Below, in pieces: positions 46,401 through 56,113 of a DNA stretch of 64,000 nucleotides (positions are counted from its first letter, which is position 1; the number at the start of each line of letters is the position of its first letter). The translations under genes and the position numbers were made by a program. Source of the stretch: Caprella mutica (lineage: Eukaryota > Arthropoda > Malacostraca > Amphipoda > Caprellidae); assembly GCA_947561585.1 (NCBI GenBank), contig CANNZV010001119.1:116772-180771 (forward strand), written 5' to 3'. The notes below the pieces were generated by a model that ran no database searches, had not been told where the DNA came from, and saw nothing but the letters and a program-made list of their open reading frames with translations.

Positions 46401-49400
46401 GCAGCAGACAACAATAAACTAAAAATGAAACGTGTTCAGACGGGCAACTGAACCAATTATGACAGACGTACATATTAGGATTATAATGATTAAATAGGTG
46501 GTAATAATTACGATTCTGGTTAAATGGTTATAAGTAAGAAATTATTAAGTTTTAAAAACGTGTGATTTAAATACATAAATCATAAGCTCACGTATCGTTG
46601 GTATACGTAAGTTTGTAAACAAAATGGCTGTTTGATGAGGCCACCACGCTCTGAGTAGGTATATTCTAAATAGACTCAGACATGTATCTAACTAGTACTA
46701 AAACGGTTATATTTAATAAGTCGTTGCTATTCAATGAATATAAGCAGAGTATTAAGAATAATTTTTGAATGAATTAAAGTAATCATGTTTTGGATTATAC
46801 ACAATGATTAAAATACTTGAAACTTATTTATATTATAAATATAAACAAACTGGACGAAGCCACGAATATACCAATTCATTACATCCGGAGGTTTCTTAGT
46901 ACTACTCTACTCATACGTCATCAATGCTTCCAACCAATAGCAGCGCACATTTATGGTCATAAGAACACTGAATATAAGTATTCGGTAGCTAATTGGTAGA
47001 TAATAGGTTGTGCATCAGCATACCTACGTAGTACATACATTATAATTATATGGTACATATCCGACTTTCCGAATCTGATACTATTATATCAGATTCAGTA
47101 CATTTAATATATAGGTAAATAAAATTAATAATAATGTGTAATTAAAAAATATCGATTTATCGGAATATTGGTGATTTTTTAAGTATCGGTGAATTGGTAT
47201 CGGCACATTACCAAAACCTAGTATCAGTACTCGTATCGTTATAGGCAATAATTCTGGTATTGGTACAGCTCTAATTTCAAGTGTAAAATCTTCAATACTA
47301 TTTCACAAAAATTCTGAGTCAAGCCAAATTGGCTCATTTTTTGAAGATTTCAAGCCAAAACTAACATGGGAAGATAGGAATTAATTCAAAATTTTAAGCC
47401 AATAAGACATATCTGAGTTTTGACCTTTTGAAATCTAAGCCAATTAATTGGCTGTAACTGACATATTCTGTAACATGGTTAGTGGCCAGTCTGTATTTGG
47501 TGCACAAAATTCCACTGACTTTTTGAAAAAGCTGAAAAATTCCAGTAATTTGGCTGATCCACCAACTTTGCTATAATATTATTTTCAATGGAGAACAATT
47601 CTCATGAAATACAGTCTGGGTTAGTGGAGAGAATTTTGATATTTTTTGCCATTTTGGAGAGAGATTAAAAATATTTGGAGACATATTGCCCCTAGGGCTA
47701 AATAGTAAAACTGAGTATCTGGAGACTGATTGTGCACCAGGTAATAAACCATGTCTAAACTCGCTATTTCAATGGCGAGTTTATTACAGTTATATTGAGG
47801 CCTTCAATAGCAAATAAGTTGAAATGGCGAGAAATATCTAATTTTCTCCTATGCTACGATGCCAATCTGTAGAATATGGGACATTTTTAACATTTTCTGT
47901 GCGAACAATCCTCAATTTCCTTCAATATTTACATGTATTTTACTGAGAACAGAAGGCAAAATAAAGGATTTCTTGGAGAACAGTTTATCAGTTCCTGCAG
48001 TCTCCAGTCTGTATTTTGTGGTAAATTCCACCGACATGTCGGTGGAATTTTTCCCCTTAAAAAATAATATTCTGGCAAAGTCGGTGGATTTTTAGCTATT
48101 TATTCCTATGTTACCATTAATTTTCGGTGGATAAATGGTATCCTTCGGTGGATCAGCCAAATTACTGGAAATTTATGGTGGATTTTTTCATCTTTTTGAA
48201 AAAGTCAGTGGGATTTAGAGCACCAAATACAGACTGGTGCAGTCTGGCTACGATGTTATTTTGGAGAGAATTTATGATAATTTGATCATTTTGGAAAATT
48301 GGAGAGAAATTTAGCTTTTATTGGAGAGAGCTGAAGAAACAAATGGAGAGTTTATGAGACATACTTTTTTACTTGGATTGTGCATGCTTTAGCGTTTGCA
48401 GACTAGACTAAGTAGACTTTACCAGCCAGTCTGCAAAGCGCATGCGCATCCATGTCGCCAAAAAATCAAAACAAGATCTTGGATTCTTGGTGACTATTTT
48501 CTAATTAATTCCTACGTTTACAGGTTATTATTGGAGAAATTTTAAAGAAATTTGGTCATTTTGGAGACAAATTTGAAAAAATTTATAGACTAATTGTCCT
48601 GCATTTCTGAAATATGAAATCTTTGTGACAGATTTGACACAATTTACAGAATTAATTGCAGACTGGTTTACCAGTTTCTGTAGATTGGTTTTTCTCGTAT
48701 GATGCATCTACTGTAAATTGTGATGATCCATTGATCTACTAGGCCAACTTACTAGGTATGTTATTTTAGAGAGAATTTATGATAATTTGATAATTTAGGA
48801 GAGAAATATGGTGATTTTTGGAGAGCTGAAGAGACAAATGGAGAATTTATGAGCCAAACTATTTTACTTGGCTACAGGCTACCTACGGCCCTACGGCTTC
48901 TTAGAATCTAGGCCAGTCTGCGGAATGTGTCTCTTCTCCCGCAGAGACTTTTATTTGAGAGAGAGCTACTCTCTGACTCTCAGCAGCAGATTCAGAATCT
49001 CTTGCAGCTCCAAGTAAAGAAGCATGTCCAAACTCGCCATTTTAATGGCAAGTTTGTGACAGTTATTTTGAGCCCTTCAATTGCAAATGGCGAGTTTTAT
49101 CTATTTTTCTCCTATGCTACAATGTTATTTTGGAGAGAATTATTGATAATTTGATCAATTTGGAGAGAATTTATTGAATTTTGGAGAGAGCTGGAGAGGC
49201 AAATGGTGAGTTTATGAGACATACTATTTAACTTGGCCGCAGCTAAATTAATGGTAACATAGGAATTAATTCAAAATCTCCCGCAGCTAAATTAATGGTA
49301 ACATAGGAATTAATTCAAGATCTCCCGCAGAGATCTCCAATTTTTAAAATTTTAATCAAAAACTCCCGCAGAGAGTCTTGGAAAAATGTTCCATATTCTA

Positions 49401-49878
49401 CAGACTGGAATCTAGGTAGAGGGCTAGAGGCCAGTAGTTAGTATCTATTAAGAATGCTAGTTAATCAAAAATTCAATAATAGTTTATTTTGTAGCAATAT
49501 GCAGTTACACAAATATTAGGCTAAAGCTATAGCCTATCTATAAGGCCCTTTAGAGTTTAGGTTATAGCCTTAGAAGTTAGGTTAAGGTAGAAACTCACCA
49601 AATGCATCTTGGTCAACTTGGCACGGGACGGCGGACTTCTTTAGTTTATTCTTAAATGGAGTCAGTATATTGGTGAAAGAGTCTGCACTAAAATGTTTAG
49701 CACACACTGAATAATATCTTAACAGATTTTCAATTGGTATACCATTCAATTTAATATTGTTGCAGGCATTGACCCACTGATTGCAATCATGCCTTCTAAA
49801 TGAATACAACTTGTACCCATCATTAGAGGTACTTGTACAATTAAGAAAAGAACATTTTCTAAATTTCACCATTTTCAA
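40170..49878 (-). CDS. THAP-domain P-element transposase, spliced
   Basis: Cuts and pastes the P-type element by binding its ends through the THAP finger. Exons, minus strand: 49878-49599, 43451-42304, 42174-40576, 40454-40170. Donors are GTGAGT, GTAAGT, GTAAGT; acceptors are TTTCAG, TTTCAG, TTGTAG. Phases agree at every junction (1, 0, 0), and the sum, 3,312 bases, is 1,104 codons including the stop. Order: THAP C2CH finger, Ser/Pro-rich linker of decapeptide repeats, RNase H-like catalytic core, C-terminal domain. Catalytic acids D, D and E are present in LIDEM, TSDQGSN and DFLEQFFGRIR contexts, with KDPPHLLKN between them, as in P and THAP9. It is longer than Drosophila P transposase (about 750 residues), mainly from the repeat linker. 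The exon model is inference from splice sites and homology, not transcripts. The TAG before the usual C-terminus suggests a truncated product. Confidence 0.82.
40576..42174 (-). CDS. P transposase exon 3, catalytic core
   Basis: 533 codons, the largest exon, flanked by acceptor TTTCAG and donor GTAAGT, both phase 0. It begins EQAVPQKK. A basic stretch (KRKSTRLYRRL) precedes the catalytic domain. Likely catalytic residues are D at 41689-41691 (LLIDEM), D at 41422-41424 (TSDQGSN) and E at 40738-40740 (FLEQFF). The large gap between the second and third acid fits the insertion domain of P-type transposases. No stop or frameshift is seen within it. Confidence 0.9.
42304..43451 (-). CDS. P transposase exon 2, repeat linker
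   Basis: 1,148 bases from acceptor TTTCAG (just before 43451) to donor GTAAGT (42303-42298). After about 24 residues the exon is almost wholly decapeptide repeats: 27 copies like RLAASSRMSP, then five ICESPSGVSP copies. They are followed by a unique segment ending KSEDIQP. Ser-Pro every ten residues suggests a flexible, possibly phosphorylated spacer between DNA-binding and catalytic parts. Function is inferred. Confidence 0.8.
42413..43386. repeat. Two adjacent 30-bp coding minisatellites
   Basis: Plus-strand units: five of GGTGATTCGCAGATGGGACT plus ten bases (42413-42583), then 27 of GCGAGAAGATGCTGCAAGCC plus ten bases (42584-43386). Period 30 keeps every frame open, which produces long spurious frames on the plus strand. 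The true reading is minus, exon 2 of the transposase. Variation is concentrated at the CTCATGCG/CTTGTAAG block of the unit. Confidence 0.95.
43519..43749. mobile_element. piggyBac-type MITE in intron 1
   Basis: 231 bp with TTAA on both sides (43515-43518, 43750-43753). The ends CCCTTTTGCGCCAA and TTGGCGCAAGAAGG are inverted repeats with one mismatch plus a shift. TTAA duplication and CCCTTT ends are hallmarks of piggyBac. No coding capacity. Confidence 0.85.
43754..46145. other. Intron 1 sequence, no gene
   Basis: AT-rich, no coding signal. It contains a hairpin at 44116-44155 (GCAATTTTCCTTTGTGG pairing with CCACAGAGGAAAATTGC, 16 of 17). Near 45547-45607 a direct repeat holds ACTAGGCTACCAGTCTGCA twice. 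At 45590-45720 lies a partial copy, opposite strand, of the outer element seen at 36851. Confidence 0.6.
46154..47273. mobile_element. Non-autonomous hAT-type element
   Basis: 1,120 bp with terminal inverted repeats TAGAGCTGTACCGATAC / TAGAGCTGTACCAATAC (16 of 17) and a perfect 8-bp duplication ATTTCAAG (46146-46153, 47274-47281). Subterminal regions are rich in GTATCG/CGATAC motifs in both directions, typical of transposase-binding clusters. No transposase frame; the longest open frames are about 60 codons. Confidence 0.88.
47486..47619. mobile_element. 134-bp MITE, CCAGTCTGTATTT ends
   Basis: Starts CCAGTCTGTATTTGG, ends AAATACAGTCTGG, perfect 8-bp duplication GTTAGTGG (47478-47485, 47620-47627). 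It is related to the 234-bp element at 48004. Confidence 0.87.
47862..48247. mobile_element. 143-bp family MITE nested in 227-bp family copy
   Basis: Starts CCAATCTGTAG, ends GCAGTCTGG, perfect 8-bp duplication CTACGATG (47854-47861, 48248-48255). Removing the element inside leaves 144 bp, one base from the 143-bp copy at 37387. Confidence 0.88.
48004..48237. mobile_element. 234-bp MITE, innermost of the nest
   Basis: Starts CCAGTCTGTATTT, ends AAATACAGACTGG, perfect 8-bp duplication TGCAGTCT (47996-48003, 48238-48245). It contains a perfect 28-base palindrome at 48023-48050 centred on CCGACATGTCGG. Confidence 0.88.
48426..48666. mobile_element. 241-bp MITE, CCAGTCTGC ends
   Basis: Starts CCAGTCTGCAAAGCG, ends AATTGCAGACTGG, perfect 8-bp duplication TTTACCAG (48418-48425, 48667-48674). 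Confidence 0.87.
48757..48871. mobile_element. Truncated 227-bp family copy
   Basis: Matches the right half of the 227-bp family (TATGTTATTTTAGAGAG to TTTTACTTGG). The left half is missing and no clean duplication is visible. Confidence 0.65.
48913..49408. mobile_element. 260-bp family MITE with nested insertion
   Basis: Starts CCAGTCTGCGGAATG, ends TCTACAGACTGG, perfect 8-bp duplication AATCTAGG (48905-48912, 49409-49416). It is split by 49010-49236; without it and its duplication the element is 261 bp. It contains a duplicated CGCAGCTAAATTAATGGTAA segment. Confidence 0.88.
49010..49236. mobile_element. 227-bp family MITE, copy 3
   Basis: CCAAGTAA to TTAACTTGG, 227 bp, flanked by TTGCAGCT (49002-49009) and CCGCAGCT (49237-49244), a duplication with two mismatches. 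Confidence 0.83.
49599..49878 (-). CDS. P transposase exon 1, THAP zinc finger
   Basis: DNA-binding domain of the transposase. Starts at ATG 49878 (a second ATG follows two codons later). THAP signature: C9, C14, W35, C59, H62, i.e. C-X4-C-X44-C-X2-H, followed by F63 and an AVP box at 83-85. The exon ends in a consensus donor: TTTG|GTGAGT at 49598-49593. One base of the split codon is carried over, and exon 2 supplies TT to make Val. Without splicing the frame stops five codons further on. Confidence 0.9.
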
Positions 49879-50244
49879 CTATAATTGAATAAAATAAAGA
49901 AAAATGAGTTAGAAACAAGCATAGGTGTACGTTATCAGGAGTCCGGTACAGAAAACGAAATTGACGCCATGTTTTGTAAGTTCGTACGTACATACAATAC
50001 AAGTATAGAACATGTCCAACACATATAATATATAATATTCACAAATATATCATTTTACTATGAAATAAATATTATAAATTATTTATTAATTTCAAAGGAC
50101 AAATTTGAAAATAATTTTTTTTCCCTTTTCGTAGTGTTTGAATAATTAAAATTAATAATATGGCGACCGTAGGCAAATCCGGTGAATACGTCACGCTACG
50201 CACATATTAGATGCCGAGTGTTGCTAGAAAATTAGAAATAGTGT
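49879..50244. other. P element 5' non-coding region
   Basis: Between the first ATG and the terminal repeat, 366 bases, AT-rich. It presumably holds the transposase promoter. The subterminal repeat ACGTCACGCTACGC lies at 50188-50201. Confidence 0.5.
50188..50201. repeat. Subterminal inverted repeat, 5' side
   Basis: ACGTCACGCTACGC, complement of the 39185-39198 copy with one mismatch. Confidence 0.6.
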
Positions 50245-50276
50245 AGTGGGACATCTTCTATATTCAATGATCTGTG
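50245..50276 (-). repeat. P-element terminal inverted repeat, 5' side
   Basis: Exact reverse complement of 39089-39120, followed by the ACTCCAG duplication at 50277-50283. Confidence 0.95.
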
Positions 50277-50580
50277 ACTCCAGTAAAATACCAGGTGTAG
50301 AGAAGCATGCATGCTAATGCAACTCCACACCTGTCCCCACACAAGTCAAGATAGCCCATGTGTATCATTAGTAAAAGTTTAAAGATATCAAAATTCCATT
50401 TTCAGGCAAATTAAAAGATTAAAAACTATTTTATTTTTGTTCTAACTAAAATACACGAGAAAAATAAAAATATACAAATATACCAGAGAGACAGGGTTAG
50501 GGATAAAAGGGATAAATTTCGTGTCACTTTAACATAAATCACGGAAAAATGAAAAATTTTAGTAGGTACCCGGTTACCGG
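50277..50580. other. Non-coding, no gene seen
   Basis: After the ACTCCAG duplication there is only AT-rich sequence with a short inverted pair (CAGGTGTAGAG near 50291 and CCACACCTG near 50323). Confidence 0.5.
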
Positions 50581-50701
50581 TATGACTAAATCGCGAAATG
50601 AAGGTATTTCGCGAAATGAACATGAAATGAAGGTAAATCGCGAAATGTCCTTCATTTCATGTTCATTTCGCGAAATATCTTCATTTCGCGATTTAGTCAT
50701 A
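50581..50701. repeat. Near-perfect 53-bp-arm hairpin
   Basis: Arms 50581-50633 and 50649-50701 pair with one mismatch around a 15-base loop. Arms and loop all contain TCGCGAAATG-type motifs, including repeated CGCGAAATGAA. It could be a foldback MITE or a recent inverted duplication. No clear target duplication. Confidence 0.85.
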
Positions 50702-50871
50702 TCCCTTGGTTACAGGAATAATTTTCCAATTGAAAAAATATGTCTTACTTTTTGGATGTCTCGGACACTGATAGTGTTCGGAAAGTGGTGTAACAAGGAT
50801 CATTAACTGATCTAACTTTTAGAAAATTCTGACAGAACTATCATAACCTTTATTAACATGTTTCCTGCGAT

Positions 50872-50891
50872 GTGACCCACTGGTGGGTCAC
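50872..50891. repeat. Short perfect palindrome
   Basis: GTGACCCAC, spacer TG, GTGGGTCAC. Role unknown. The surrounding 50702-51041 holds no gene. Confidence 0.6.
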
Positions 50892-51041
50892 ATTTTTCTT
50901 AGAATAGAAGATTAAACTTTTTGTCTCTAATTAATATTTCTTTCAAAGGTGTATAATTATATCCAAAAGAAAGATATATTGTACATAAAATATTGGAAAG
51001 TCTACTGATAAAAATTGATAATTTTTTGTCCAAATTAAACT

Positions 51042-51380
51042 GGCAATACAAGCCTTCCGCTGCAGTGTGGACAGCTTCAGGTCGTATGTCCGAGTCTCCA
51101 GCGCCCCGCCGCCCAAACCGTAACAGCGTAGCTCATAACTTAATGGGTCTAATCATGGTGGTGAAAATCCACATCGTGACCTTCGGAGAAAGCCCCCAGG
51201 TCTGTCCAACTGCTCGCTACACAGTAGAAGGAATCTATTGGCTTTAGCAGACCTGTCAACTATATGGGGGATCCAGCTCAGCTTTGAGTCCAGGGTCACT
51301 CCGAGGTAAGTTACTCTGTCCACAAGCCGAATTTCTTGTCCCATATGCCTTAGGGGTGATACTTCCATTTGCGTTTCCAT
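51042..51380 (-). pseudogene. Non-LTR retrotransposon RT fragment
   Basis: Minus strand 51380-51153 encodes 75 residues including VTYLGVTLDSKLSW, the conserved segment after the palm of Jockey/I/R1-type LINE reverse transcriptases. Further along, frames with YAVTVWAA and TLQRKACIAS continue the same family pattern, but only after frame changes and a stop, so the copy is broken at both ends. It is GC-richer than its surroundings. The exact LINE clade cannot be set from this fragment. Confidence 0.75.
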
Positions 51381-53563
51381 GTAAACATAATAGCAAAAGT
51401 TTTATTGCTGTCAGATTGCTAATTGAGAATGATGTTAAAGTGCGTTAATTGAATTGCTTCTTCTAAAGGAACTCGTTACTATTTCATCTTTTCTCTGTTG
51501 TTCACAAGTTTTATAGGATAATGTCCCTTGCTGGCTCAGTGGGTATTATACTTTTTGACTGAACTGCCCCTTTAATTAAGCATTTCGATTATTCTAATTT
51601 AAATACTTAATTAATAGTTAGGAAACTTGTAACATTTCTGACCAAGTGTTAAGTTAACATTAGATTCAGAAATAATAATCTTTATGGTAGTTAATTTGAC
51701 TGTTTATTAGAAAATTATGTTTTATTGAAGGAATAATAGTAAATCTGGTCGATGTACTGTATATGCTATTGGTATATAAAATATTTTTTGAAAAGGATAG
51801 TTTGTTAGAACTTTTTTATATATAATATATATATAACCAATTTGTTATGAATGAAATATTTGAAATAATCTAAGAAAATAGCAATAATGGCTTGTAAATT
51901 ATACATTGTAATGTGAGATAAATATACTAGAATGATTTAACTCAATATGTTGTAAATATCTAATGGTTTCGGCCAACAAGATGTACGTTTGTATAATGAA
52001 TACAGTTATTAAAAGTATAATTATTTGTTGTTTCATATATTGATATTCGATTTGATGTTTGATTTCTTATAGATATTTAGATTTAAGGTTTACAATGACT
52101 GTGAATGAGCAAACTCCGACAGTGATCTTTTCTGCTATTAAAGGGGGGGGGGGGGGGGTTGATGTGCGTCTAATTTTCATATCAAATATTTGTTCATAAT
52201 ATCATAAATAAACAATGATTAGTTACGGATATGAAATGTTGCACCTCAAATCACTGTATTTTCAGAGAAAATAGGGTTTTTATTAGTTACCATAAGCTTA
52301 TGTGATCATCTCATAGATGGCGCTGTTTACATTATTTCCAGAACGTTCCAGAACAATCTTCATGAACGTTTATAGAATGTCTGATTATCTTCCCAAATAA
52401 ACTATAAATAAATAAATTTGTGATTTATATACAATATACTAACAAATAAAGTATTTTTAGAGTTATAATTAATAATATTACTCGCAGATATACTAAAGTT
52501 TTTTGCACAACGTTTGTGAAATCACAGCAAGATGGCGTCAATGACTCGAGCAAAGCTTATACTATTTGTCACTAGATGGCGCTTTTTCAAAATAAATTAA
52601 ATTTTCTTTTCTTTAATAAGTATTATTTAGATGAACAGAGTATGTAATCATACATAATTAAATATGCTGATTCCATTAAAACACATACTAACAAAGGTTT
52701 GATTTAACCCGCACCCTCCCTTTAAAGAAAAAGAACAAGAAACCATAATAATTCCATAATGATTGAAAAGCAGAATAATTAATAACTATCTGAAATAATC
52801 TTTACCAGAATAAACAGGAATAAAAAGAAGATGGTTGATTTAACTTGAGTATAAAAGATGATGAAAGAAAAATGGATGTAATAAAAGTAATCGAATAAAA
52901 CTGATTTATTTCATAGAAATGAATTGAATAAACATAACGACAATGGTGAAATAAGATCTTGTTATGTGAATGTATTTAATTAGACTCAGTATAGCAGTTT
53001 ATATTTAATTAAAAGTTTGAGTTTCAAGTGAAAGGGGCAAATAATTTATTAAATAATGTATGAATTCAAATAAGGAAATCTCTTGAGAAGTTTAACTGAA
53101 ATTAGAGTAAAAGATCTGTAAAGTTAAATAAGAAAATACTTATTGATTTTAAAGAATCTTAATGATATTCTAATTAGTACTTCAGGAAATTATGACTATA
53201 TAATGAACATATAACGAATTTTATAATGAAAATCTTATGCTGAATATATAAAAGCTATTTCTTTAATTTGTACCTACTTCTTTTATGGCATTAGATTTAC
53301 CAATATTGTACAGATGATTCATGACTATACTAAGTATTATTTACATAATATTGCATCTGGAACATAGCGTTGGTATAGTCGTTAATAATAATAAGATAAA
53401 TATTATTTATAAAAACTAATTTCTTAAAATAAAATAGTTTATGTTCAATTATTTTCTTTCAAATGTTAAGACAAAGAAAACTGATTGTTAAGCCTGACTA
53501 CAATAAATACATTACACTGATGCTTAATGAGATGGAAAATAATTATAACTTTCTGTGTTGAGG
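51381..53563. other. AT-rich non-coding, no gene
   Basis: No supported coding frame. It contains a run of 16 G at 52143-52158 and two short AGATGGCGCT motifs near 52315 and 52574. Confidence 0.6.
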
Positions 53564-53674
53564 TCAACTCCTTTATAGTGAAGTCCTGTATAGTGAATAT
53601 ACAGTACAACTCCTCTATAGTGAAGTCCTGTATAGTGAATATACAGTACAACTCCTCTATAGTGAAGTCCTGTA
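53564..53674. repeat. 42-bp minisatellite, left remnant
   Basis: About 2.6 units of the same 42-bp repeat found at 57387. It ends at the TA where the 3.7-kb element is inserted. Confidence 0.93.
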
Positions 53675-53884
53675 TCCCAGGTAACATTGCGATGTTCCCG
53701 GAATATCCCCTCGATATCGCAACCTCCCCTCAGTGTCGCAATATCGCGGCCCGATGTTCAGGGAATGTTCCCGCGACATGCATTACCAATATGATTCCCT
53801 TCCGACATTTTCGGGATATTCCCGCGATATTCCTAACGAATATCATTCCCTTCCGACATTTTCGGGATATTCCGGCGACATGTA

Positions 53885-55430
53885 TTACTAATATCATTTT
53901 CATTGAAAATATGTTGGAAATAATTGACAAATAAATAAGAAATAAAATAATATTTAAAATATATTACACCATTTATTCCGACAAGATCATTAAAATTAAT
54001 GGGGTATCAATAATAAAAGAAATAAAATATATGTTAAAAAACAAATATTAAAAAAATATAATAAATAAAATAAATATACAAAAATATGTTTAAAAATATA
54101 TATGTATAAACTAAATGTATTTTTTTTTATGTCAAATGAAAATTATTTAAAAAAATTATTTAAAAAAAATATGTACCTATGTAAAAAATGTATGTAAAAA
54201 ATGTATGTAAAAAAATATATGAAAAAAATGTATGTTAGAAAAATCATGTGAAAAATAAATATATATATATAAAAAATAATTCCTACATTTTTTTATTTAT
54301 TAAATGTTAAATCGTGACATTTTTCTTGCAACCAACCAACAGACAAAGACACACTCTGTATTAGTATATAGGGTGTTTTATAGTATAAGTAACCAGCCAT
54401 AACCAGCCTCATATTTACACTTTACTATGTAAAATAATCGTTTCAAAATCACTTTTAGGTCAATATAGGTATCTATAATGTTATATAAACATTTAATTAA
54501 AGATAAAATCCTATATATTTATCATTGTTTAAACATATTTTGTAATTTGTTAAGATTTCCAATTTACAGAATATACTTTCATGTACCTACTTATATTCAG
54601 AATGTCTTCATATTCTACATATACTGTGATCATATCTATCATAGATGGAGAATATATTTAGTAAATTCTTTTATTTAAATCTAAATATACATATTCTATA
54701 CCGTTTAATATAGAAAGTAATTTTCTGATACAGATATAAAATTTATGAGATGCTTACATTAATGTCTCTTTACCGCTAATTATGATGATAAGACATTTCA
54801 CTCGAAAAAATCTCCCTAAAATACCTCATGCGCGCCCCCTGTGGTTCAGAATGGTTACTAATCCGTGCCAGTATTTAGTTAATCAGCCCAATATAAAGAA
54901 TTTTTTAAGTTGTTTGTAATTTACAATATTCTTACAGAAAATTATGCATCAGTTTTTGCAATTAAATATTGAAATGGCTTTTTTAGCCACTTGAGTAGTA
55001 CATTATGTTGCCTAAATTATCTTTCCCGCTAATATGTAGGTCTAGTTCCAACTGCGTAGATGAGCGTTCGTAAACTTGGTAATAATGAGATCTTAACTCT
55101 TAAATTTCATTATGTGGTTTAAGAAACATAAGATTATACTAAATTGTATTATATTTATTTTGAATAAATTTTATTCAACTAGCATTTACGATGAATTAAA
55201 TTCTTCAACTACGCAATAATACATGACGCGTGAGTGACGTCACAAGACGTCACTGTGACGAAAAGGCTCCAGTTTTAAAAATCTGTGAGCGAGTGCAAGT
55301 GTCTTATATTTTCTCTCAGATAAATTCATCGTGTTTATTATCTGCGAACTTTTCTAATTAGAAACATTTTAATTTATTTATACATAGGTAACTGACAGAA
55401 AAGTGATTGGTATTTCTCAGAATCTGGGTA
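53885..55430. other. Internal AT-rich part of TA element
   Basis: No gene seen. 53930-54290 is low-complexity A/T (ATGTAAAAAATGTATG-type). The remainder has no recognised feature. Confidence 0.55.
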
Positions 55431-55800
55431 TAGTTCGTAATTTACCTAGGTATAATCTACCTTGATACCTAGTTAGGTAGATTATAGATATAGGTAGTTA
55501 GTTAGCTATTTACTCTTTTGCAGCATAGCTACCTAGTTGTTAATTTACTTCTCTGTAGCGGTTTAGCACCAACTTATTTATTTACCGTACATCTCATCGT
55601 TAGGTACCTAGTTATTTATTTACTTTTCAGCTTTAGTTAGCTACCTACCTACCTACTTAGTTATTAACTTCACTGTACCAAGTAGGTAGTAAAGAGGTAG
55701 GTACCTAGGCAGGTATTTAGTTATGTATTAACTTTTCTGCAGTACCTAACTGATAAGTTAATTACTGAAGTACATGTACTTAGTCTATCAATTGGTAGGT
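55430..55800. repeat. Degenerate TACC/TAGG-rich tract
   Basis: Many overlapping TACCTAGG, TAGGTAGG and TACCTACC words in both directions; it is too irregular for a period. Similar words continue at lower density to about 56650. Confidence 0.6.
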
Positions 55801-55880
55801 AGAACCAAGTTAATTATAATAGGTGTAATAGCTAGTTTCCTAGGTTCAAAGTATCTTACAATACATAGCTATATTTAGTA

Positions 55881-56113
55881 GGGTAAATTACGAATTATCG
55901 GTCAGTTTCACATCTTCGGTCATACATATAAGAAAAACGATATTATACCTAATTGTTATTTAATTTTTATTTCAATTGGTATCCATGATAGGTAGCTACC
56001 TACAGGTATCGTGGATACCAATTAAAATAAAATATAACAATTTACCTAAGTACAATATACTTTTTCTTATATGACCGAAGATGTGAAACTGACCGATGAT
56101 TCGCAATTTACCC
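55881..56113. mobile_element. Hairpin MITE, TA target
   Basis: 233 bp, almost entirely a foldback: the left arm starts GGGTAAATTACGAATTATCG and the right end is its complement ending GCAATTTACCC. TA lies on both sides (55879-55880, 56114-56115). The loop region has TTGGTATCC...GGATACCAA. Relatives are at 39679 and 59579. Nested inside the 3.7-kb TA element. Confidence 0.87.

Larger units (their letters stand above)
47737..48376. mobile_element. 227-bp family MITE carrying a double nest
   Basis: CCAGGTAA to TTACTTGG with perfect 8-bp duplication ATTGTGCA (47729-47736, 48377-48384). Without the insert at 47862-48247 and its duplication it is about 246 bp, close to the 227 bp of other copies. 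Confidence 0.88.
39089..50276 (-). mobile_element. P-superfamily (THAP) DNA transposon
   Basis: An 11,188-bp element bounded by perfect 32-bp inverted repeats starting CACAGATCATTG and flanked by a 7-bp direct repeat ACTCCAG (39082-39088, 50277-50283). P elements normally make 8-bp duplications; the eighth base does not match here. A subterminal 14-bp inverted pair (39185-39198, 50188-50201) echoes the subterminal repeats of P elements. It encodes a four-exon transposase on the minus strand. Much of its length is intron 1, loaded with later insertions. A nonsense codon in the last exon suggests the copy is defective or makes a shortened protein. Confidence 0.92.

Noticed and set aside
46817..46999. 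60-codon frame in the hAT-type element
   Set aside because: Too short and without transposase motifs.
53466..53934. Short frames around the left end of the TA element
   Set aside because: They cross the insertion border between minisatellite and element, so they cannot be one gene.
54478..54678. 66-codon frame rich in Ile/Tyr
   Set aside because: AT-rich chance frame with no motif, inside the TA element.
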